64,000 bases of DNA, taken from the NCBI RefSeq assembly GCF_013002705.1, contig NZ_JABEND010000005.1:186001-250000 (forward strand). Direction: 5' to 3'. The translations under genes were made by a program, and so were the position numbers. Positions 58,808-64,000 of this stretch are shown here, one piece after another (position 1 is the first letter of the stretch; each line of letters begins with the position of its first letter). Under the pieces are notes generated by a model. That model was not told the origin of the DNA. It ran no database searches and saw nothing but the letters and a program-made list of their open reading frames with translations. Source of the DNA: Nakamurella aerolata. GTDB taxonomy: Bacteria > Actinomycetota > Actinomycetes > Mycobacteriales > Nakamurellaceae.

Positions 58808-60241
58808 TCAGCTGCGGCGCAGCAGCGCCAGGAACATGGCGTCGGTGCCGTGCCGGTGCGGCCACAACTGCACGGTGCCTGGCACCGGGCCGTCGAGCGG
58901 CGCGTCGGCGGCGGGATTACCGGGAACCAGTTCGGTGGCGTCGACGATCTCCAGGTCTTTCGGGCGGCGGTTCAGCACCGCAGCGGTCTCGACCAGGTGC
59001 GGCGAGCAGGTGACGTAGCCGATCAGCCCGCCGGGCCGCACCAACCCGGCCGCCGACTGCAGCAGGTCGCGTTGCAGCCGAGTCAGTTCGGCGACGTCGG
59101 CCGGTTGCCGGCGCCAGCGGGCTTCCGGGCGGCGACGCAGCGCCCCGAGCCCGGTGCAGGGCGCATCCAACAGCACCCTGTCGTAGCTGCCCGCCGGCAG
59201 CCCAGGGTCGCGTCCGTCGGCGGTGTGCACCGTCACCGGCAGCCCGGAGACGGTGCGGCGCACCAGGTCTGCGCGGTGCGGCGAGATCTCGACGGCGTCG
59301 ACGGTGGCGCCGCGCCTGGCTGCCAACGCGCCGAGCAGACCGGCCTTGCCACCCGGTCCCGCGGCCAGATCGAGCCAACGCTCGTCGCTACCGTCCAGCG
59401 GCGCCTCCGCCAGTGTCAGGGCGACCAGCTGCGAGCCCTCGTCCTGCACGGCGGCGCGGCCGTCGGCGACGGCGGCCAGCGCACCGGGGTTTCCCGCAGG
59501 TAGGTACAGCCCGTACGGCGAGTAGCGCGCGGGGGTGCCGCCGCTCTCTGCGGTCAGCTCGTCCCGCGCGATGCGGCCAGGACGCGCCACCAGATGCACG
59601 GCGGGCGACTGATTGTCGGCGGCGAGGGCGTCGGCGAGCTCGTCGCGCCGCGGACCGAGCGCGTCACCGATCGCGTCCACGATCCAGCTGGGATGAGCGG
59701 TGGTGAGTGCGAGGTGACCGGTCGGATCGTCGTCGGACGCCGGTGCCAGCTCGGCCAGCCAACCGTCGAGATCGTGGGCAGACACCTTGCGCAGCAGCGC
59801 ATTCACGAAGCCGGCGGCGCCGGGCCGGCCACCGGCGCGCACCAGGTCGACGGTCGCCGACACCGCGGCGTGCGGCGGGATGCGAGTACGCAGCAGCTGG
59901 TAGGCGCCCAACCGGAGCGCATCCAGCACCGGCGGGTCGATGCTGTCCAGTGGTCGGGTCGAACAGGCGGAAAGGATCGCGTCCAACTGACCCTTGGTGC
60001 GGCTGGTGCCGTACGACAGCTCGGTGGCCAGCGCCGCGTCCCGCCCGGAAAGGCCATGCGCGGCAAGCAGTTCCGGCAGCTTCAGGTTGGCGTAGGCGTC
60101 GTCGGCCCGGACCGCGGCGAGCAGCTCGGCGGCTACCTGCCGAGCCGGGTCCACCTGCGGTGGGCGGCCGCCGGACGGACCGGACGCGCGCCCGCGGCGC
60201 GGGTCGTTGGGTCGCCGGCCGCGCCGCGGTGGATGACTCAT
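58808..60241 (-). CDS. rsmB: 16S rRNA m5C967 methyltransferase
   Basis: SAM-dependent 16S rRNA cytosine-5 methyltransferase. A NusB-like N-terminal domain (ARQVAAELLAAVRADDAYANLKLPELL, TKGQLDAILSACS, GFVNALLRKV) is followed by the catalytic domain with LDLAAGPGGKAGLLGAL, VLLDAPCTGLGALRRRPEARWRR (catalytic Cys) and GLIGYVTCSPH (second Cys). The ATG overlaps the fmt stop (ATGA). Confidence 0.95.
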   Translation of the reverse strand: MSHPPRRGRRPNDPRRGRASGPSGGRPPQVDPARQVAAELLAAVRADDAYANLKLPELLAAHGLSGRDAALATELSYGTSRTKGQLDAILSACSTRPLDSIDPPVLDALRLGAYQLLRTRIPPHAAVSATVDLVRAGGRPGAAGFVNALLRKVSAHDLDGWLAELAPASDDDPTGHLALTTAHPSWIVDAIGDALGPRRDELADALAADNQSPAVHLVARPGRIARDELTAESGGTPARYSPYGLYLPAGNPGALAAVADGRAAVQDEGSQLVALTLAEAPLDGSDERWLDLAAGPGGKAGLLGALAARRGATVDAVEISPHRADLVRRTVSGLPVTVHTADGRDPGLPAGSYDRVLLDAPCTGLGALRRRPEARWRRQPADVAELTRLQRDLLQSAAGLVRPGGLIGYVTCSPHLVETAAVLNRRPKDLEIVDATELVPGNPAADAPLDGPVPGTVQLWPHRHGTDAMFLALLRRS

Positions 60242-61209
60242 GTCTGCACATCCGTTGCGGCGGCGGCGCTCTGGCCCAACAGGTCGTCCGCGGTCGGGCG
60301 GGCGCCGCGGGCCCAGTCCGCGGCCGGCATGGGCTTCTTGCCCGGAGCGGTGACGGTGCCGAGCCGGACCGCTCCCGACCCGGTTCCGACGACAACCGCG
60401 CGTTTGCTGACCACCAGCTGCCCCGGCTGGACATCGGGCGGGGCGTCCATCGGCGTCACCGGCCCGAGGGTGAGGCGCCCCCACCGGCTGCCGGTGGTAG
60501 CGCCGGGATCCGGTGTCATGGCCCGGATCAGCCTGTCGATCTCCCCCGCGGGGCGGGTCCAGTCGACCACCGCGTCGGCCGCGGTGAGCTTGCCGACGGT
60601 GCTGACGCCTTCGTCCGGTTGCGAGACCGGATGGGCGGTGCCGGCGGCGAGCGCGTCCAAGGTTTCCAGCAGCAGCCCAGCACCGCGGTCGGCCAGCCGG
60701 CCGAGCAGGTCGCCGGTGGTGTCGGTGAGGCCGATCGGCTCGGTGAGGGTGCCGTACACCGGGCCGGTGTCCAGGCCGGCCTCCAGCCGGAAGGTGCTGG
60801 CGCCGGTGCGCTGCTCCCCCGCGCGGATCGCCGCCGCGACCGGGGCGGCGCCGCGCCACGCCGGCAGCAGCGAGAAGTGCAGGTTGGTCCAGCCGTGCGG
60901 CGGAATGTCGAGGATGCGCTGCGGCAGGATCGCACCGTAGGCCACCACGGCGCCGGCGTCGGGGGTGAGGTCGGCGATGGTGTCGGCAATCGCGTCGCCG
61001 CGCAGGTTGGCGGCCTTGATCACCGGAATCCCCGCCTCGTCGGCGACAGCGGCGACCGGTGACGGCTGCAGGGTGCGGCCACGGCCCACCTTGGCGTCCG
61101 GGCGGGTGATGACGGCAACCAACTGGTGCCGACCCTGCCGATGGGCGTCCAGCAGTGCCCGCAGCGATGGGACAGCGGCGTCGGGGGTGCCGGCGAACAC
61201 GATGCGCAG
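60238..61209 (-). CDS. fmt: Methionyl-tRNA formyltransferase, probable CTG start
   Basis: Formylates initiator Met-tRNA using 10-formyl-THF. It shows RIVFAGTPDAAVPSLRALLDA at the N-terminus, VVAYGAILPQRILDIPPHGWTNLHFSLLPAWRGAAPVAAAI (catalytic Asn/His) and ETGPVYG-like LDTGPVYGTLT. The only start that keeps the conserved RIVFAGTP beginning is a CTG at 61209, with AAAGGAG and a seven-base spacer. The first in-frame GTG lies inside the conserved strand. The frame is open far upstream without support. Gives 323 residues, near the family length. Confidence 0.94.
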   Translation of the reverse strand: MRIVFAGTPDAAVPSLRALLDAHRQGRHQLVAVITRPDAKVGRGRTLQPSPVAAVADEAGIPVIKAANLRGDAIADTIADLTPDAGAVVAYGAILPQRILDIPPHGWTNLHFSLLPAWRGAAPVAAAIRAGEQRTGASTFRLEAGLDTGPVYGTLTEPIGLTDTTGDLLGRLADRGAGLLLETLDALAAGTAHPVSQPDEGVSTVGKLTAADAVVDWTRPAGEIDRLIRAMTPDPGATTGSRWGRLTLGPVTPMDAPPDVQPGQLVVSKRAVVVGTGSGAVRLGTVTAPGKKPMPAADWARGARPTADDLLGQSAAAATDVQT

Positions 61210-61336
61210 GACGGGCTCCTTTGTCTGGGTCAGGCAGATTCCAACCGCTTCGATCCTAGTCAGCGGGAATGCTCGCCCGGCCGGCTGCGGCTGCGGCGGC
61301 GAACCGCCAGCAGCCGGCGCCTGCCACCATGGAGGG

Positions 61337-62512
61337 ATGAGAGACGCCGTCATCGTCGAAGCCGTCCGCACTCCCGTCGGGAAGGGCAAGCCCGGCGGCG
61401 CCCTGTCTGCGGTGCACCCGGCGGATCTGCTGGCGCACAGCCTGCGAGCCGTGCTGGACCGCACCGGCATCGACCCGGAGCTGGTGGACGACGTGATCGC
61501 CGGCGCCGTGACGCAGGTCGGTGAGCAGTCGACCAACATCGCGCGCACCGCGTTGTTGTCGGCCGGGCTGCCGGAGAGTGTGCCGGGCACGACGGTGGAC
61601 CGGCAGTGCGGCTCCAGCCAGCAGGCGGTGCATTTCGCGGCGCAGGCCGTGCTGTCCGGTGCGCAGGATGTGGTGATCGCGGCCGGTGTCGAGTCCATGT
61701 CGCGGGTACCGATGGGCTCGAACGTGACAGCGGATTCGCATCCGTTCCACGGCGCCGGGCTGGCCGAGCGGTACCCGGAAGGCCTTGTTCCGCAAGGTAT
61801 CTCGGCGGAGTTGATCGCTGCGAAGTGGGGCATCACCCGGACGGCGATGGACGAGTTCGCCTCGGCCAGCCAACAACGCGCGGCGCAGGCCACCGCCGCC
61901 GGGCGGTTCGCCGGGCAGCTGGCACCGCTGGCCGGATTGACCGCCGACGAGGGCATCCGCCCCGGCACCACCGCCGAGAAACTCGCGGCGCTGGCACCGG
62001 CATTCGTCAGCGACACGTACAGCCGGCGTTTCCCGCAGATCGACTGGAGCGTGACCGCCGGGAACGCCTCGCAGCTGTCCGATGGCAGCGCCGCGCTGCT
62101 GATCACCACCAGCGCGAAGGCCACCGAGCTCGCCCTGACGCCGCTGGCTCGCATCCACACCATGACGGTGGTCGGCTCCGACCCGCTGTACATGCTCACC
62201 GGGGTGATCCCGGCGACCGAGAAGCTACTGGCCAAGGCCGGGGTGCGGCTGGACGACATCGACAGGTTCGAGGTGAACGAGGCGTTCGCCTCGGTGGTCC
62301 TTGCCTGGCTGCAGGAGACCGGCGCCGACCCGGCGCGCACCAATCCGGATGGCGGCGCCATCGCCCTCGGGCATCCGCTGGGCGCCAGCGGCGCCAGGAT
62401 CATGACAACGCTGGTGCACGGTCTACGGTCCGGCGGCGGGCGTTATGGGCTGCAAACCATGTGCGAGGGCGGCGGTATGGCCAACGCCACGCTGCTGGAG
62501 CGGCTGGGTTAG
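61337..62512 (+). CDS. Thiolase (acetyl-CoA acyltransferase)
   Basis: Degrades or builds beta-ketoacyl-CoA. It begins MRDAVIVEAVRTPVGKGKPGGALS and has the nucleophile in VDRQCGSSQQAVHFAAQ, AAGVESMSRVPMGSN, FEVNEAFASVVLAWLQETG, GGAIALGHPLGASGARIM and the C-terminal MCEGGGMANATLLE with the second active Cys. Length 391 residues, normal. Chain-length preference cannot be told. Its stop lies in the last codons of the convergent MerR gene. Confidence 0.95.
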   Translation: MRDAVIVEAVRTPVGKGKPGGALSAVHPADLLAHSLRAVLDRTGIDPELVDDVIAGAVTQVGEQSTNIARTALLSAGLPESVPGTTVDRQCGSSQQAVHFAAQAVLSGAQDVVIAAGVESMSRVPMGSNVTADSHPFHGAGLAERYPEGLVPQGISAELIAAKWGITRTAMDEFASASQQRAAQATAAGRFAGQLAPLAGLTADEGIRPGTTAEKLAALAPAFVSDTYSRRFPQIDWSVTAGNASQLSDGSAALLITTSAKATELALTPLARIHTMTVVGSDPLYMLTGVIPATEKLLAKAGVRLDDIDRFEVNEAFASVVLAWLQETGADPARTNPDGGAIALGHPLGASGARIMTTLVHGLRSGGGRYGLQTMCEGGGMANATLLERLG

Positions 62513-63234
62513 CTGTCCGTCGGGACGTCCGAGTAGCCGGACAGCGCGTCCGGAATACCCAGCACGGCAAAGTGATCGGCGAAGTGTTGCTGACTCAACT
62601 GCAGGGTGCTGGCGTGCGAGCCGAGGTCGGACTCGACCTGCCGATCTCTGCGGACAAGCCGCGACATCCGTTGCAGCTCAGCCAATGCCTCAGCGTCACC
62701 GCCGACGGCCGCGTCGAAGGTCCGGTAATGCTGGACGAAGGCCGGGTCGGACATGGCCTCCCGTTTGCGGGCGATCCAGGTCGTCACCAGATCGGGCGCG
62801 ACCACCAGCCAGAGCAACCAGGAGTCTCGTTCGAGCTGGACGGTACGTTCACTGATCCCGCACTGCCGCAACAGATCAAGGAAGTCGGCGACATCGTCGG
62901 GCAGGTAAATGCGGTCGCCGCTGCGCAGCTGCCGTAGCCGCTTCCGCCTGGCCTGCAGCGCTTTGACCTGCGCGGCCAACTCCGCGTCGATGCGGTCGAT
63001 GTGGACGTCGAATTCCTCGGTCGGCGCGGTGAGCACCTGGCGCACCTTGGCCAGCGGGACACCGGCGTCGGACAGCGCCTTGATCCGCACCAGCTCTATC
63101 ACCTCGGCGGCGCCGTAGCGCCGGTAACCGGAGGCGTCCCGTGCCGGCTCGGCGAGCAGGCCGATCCGGTGGTAGTGCCGCACCGCCCGCACGGTGACCC
63201 CGACATACTCGGCGACCTGACCGATGGTCAACAT
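62509..63234 (-). CDS. MerR-family transcriptional regulator with helical C-terminal domain
   Basis: Begins MLTIGQVAEYVGVTVRAVRHYHRIGLLAEPARDASGYRRY, a MerR HTH. A coiled-coil (ELAAQVKALQARRKRLRQLRSG) and an ~120-residue alpha-helical C-terminal domain resembling TipA-type effector parts follow. In-frame starts at 63267 (ATG) and 63273 (TTG) lie inside the palindromic operator, so the ATG at 63234 is preferred. It converges with the thiolase gene (four-base overlap) and is divergent from the MFS gene it likely controls. Confidence 0.87.
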   Translation of the reverse strand: MLTIGQVAEYVGVTVRAVRHYHRIGLLAEPARDASGYRRYGAAEVIELVRIKALSDAGVPLAKVRQVLTAPTEEFDVHIDRIDAELAAQVKALQARRKRLRQLRSGDRIYLPDDVADFLDLLRQCGISERTVQLERDSWLLWLVVAPDLVTTWIARKREAMSDPAFVQHYRTFDAAVGGDAEALAELQRMSRLVRRDRQVESDLGSHASTLQLSQQHFADHFAVLGIPDALSGYSDVPTDS

Positions 63235-63246
63235 GGGCCCATGTGT

Positions 63247-63275
63247 GCAGGGTTGACCCTGCGTCATGGTCAACC
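63247..63275. promoter_or_regulatory. Palindromic operator between MerR and MFS genes
   Basis: Two overlapping perfect inverted repeats occur: GCAGGGT-TG-ACCCTGC (63247-63262) and GGTTGACC-N9-GGTCAACC (63251-63275). Further TTGACC words follow at about 63294-63305. This is a strong candidate binding site for the adjacent MerR protein. Confidence 0.6.
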
Positions 63276-63333
63276 GTTTCCGGGATCGCTGTTTTGACCT
63301 TGACCCTGGGGTAGTCCGTCAGCATCGCCGGCA

Positions 63334-64000
63334 TGACAACCTCACAACAGCGCGACAACGCGCAAAGTCCCGCCGACAGTGACACTTTCGGTCGTTCCGG
63401 CGCCCGACGCTGGTGGGTGCTGGTGGTGATGTGCCTGGCCATGCTGGTGCTGCAGATGGATGCCATGGTGCTGAACGTTGCGCTGCCGACGCTGGCCACC
63501 GACCTCGGAGCCGACGACGGGCAACTGCAGCTGATCCTGACGGCCTACATGGTGCCGTTTGCCGGACTACTGCTGTTGGCCGGCAGTCTTTCCGACCGTT
63601 TCGGGCGCCGGCGGTTGCTGATCATCGGGCTGGTGGTGTTCGGCGTTGCCTCCGGTTTCGCGGCCTGGGCGGGCAACCCTGAGGTGTTGATCGCTACCCG
63701 GTTCGGCATGGGCGTCGGCGGCGCGTTGATGATGCCGAGCACCATGTCGATTCTGATCGTCAGCTTCCCGGACGAGACCGAACGCCGAAAGGCGATGTCG
63801 GCGTTCGCGGTGATGAGCGTTCTCGGTCTGGTCGGCGGTCCGCTGGTGGGAGGCTTTCTGCTGCAACATTTCTGGTGGGGTTCGGTGTTCTTGCTGAACG
63901 TGCCGCTGGTCGTGCTGGCGTTGATCGCTGCCGCTACCCTGCTCACCGAGTCGACCGGGCCCGCCCGCCGGTTCGATCCACTGGGCGCGGCGCTGTCCAT
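63334..64000 (+). CDS. MFS transporter, DHA2 (EmrB/QacA-type), partial
   Basis: Drug efflux pump candidate, truncated by the window end. It begins MTTSQQRDNAQSPADSDTFG, then helix 1 WWVLVVMCLAMLVLQMDAMVLNVALPTLATDLGAD, the motif-A loop GSLSDRFGRRRLL, RFGMGVGGALMMPSTMSILI and VLGLVGGPLVGGFLLQHFWWGSVFLLNVP (motif C), typical of 14-helix DHA2 pumps. Divergent from the MerR gene. Confidence 0.92.

Overview
The window is GC-rich chromosomal DNA from an actinobacterium (Actinomycetota); genus not determined. The evidence is very high GC at third codon positions, frequent GTG starts, many ATGA/GTGA/TGATG stop-start overlaps, actinobacterial marker families (DUF5998, DUF402, DUF222-HNH, PucR) and a gene order I recall from Mycobacterium: infC-rpmI-rplT-tsnR, pheST, argCJBDFRGH, then mpg and tyrS.

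Layout. 1-19.3 kb, mostly minus strand: partial tyrS, a 3-methyladenine DNA glycosylase, a VapBC pair, two plus-strand genes (VOC and RibD-type reductase) plus a DUF402 gene, the complete arginine operon argC-J-B-D-F-R-G-H behind a candidate ARG box, a phosphodiesterase plus DUF5998 pair, and pheS-pheT. 19.3-27.0 kb: an accessory block that separates pheST from tsnR-rplT-rpmI-infC. It holds CRISPR-like palindromic tandem repeats, a PemK/MazF-type gene, an SH3-like membrane protein, a 71-bp tandem repeat array, a DUF222-HNH endonuclease and a CapA-family protein with a structured leader. 27.0-32.9 kb: tsnR, rplT, rpmI, infC, a PH-domain protein, an SDR, rpe and mobA.

32.9-48.3 kb is a formate/selenium locus: fdhD, a PucR regulator, a CBS protein, an OFA-family (oxalate/formate type) transporter, a selenocysteine formate dehydrogenase (fdhA read through an in-frame TGA followed by a SECIS-like hairpin), its Fe-S subunit, an NrfD-type membrane subunit, selD, tRNA-Sec(TCA), selA and selB. 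Everything needed to make, charge and insert selenocysteine sits beside the enzyme that uses it; MobA and FdhD serve its molybdenum cofactor.

48.3-55.6 kb is a chaperone operon dnaK-grpE-cbpA-cbpM-clpB. Its J-protein lacks the zinc domain and the last small gene looks like CbpM rather than HspR; a compact three-way-junction inverted-repeat structure lies upstream of dnaK. 55.6-64 kb: two small ORFs ending in an inverted-repeat element, a second VapBC pair, DUF488, a frameshifted MFS gene divergent from a MerR regulator, rsmB-fmt, a thiolase, and a second MerR/MFS divergent pair with palindromic operators; the last MFS gene runs off the end.

Translation starts are notable: infC appears to use ATC, and fmt and tsnR appear to use CTG. 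Several genes have a TANNNT -10 box six or seven bases before the start codon, suggesting leaderless mRNAs. All calls come from reading the sequence; no database searches were run.
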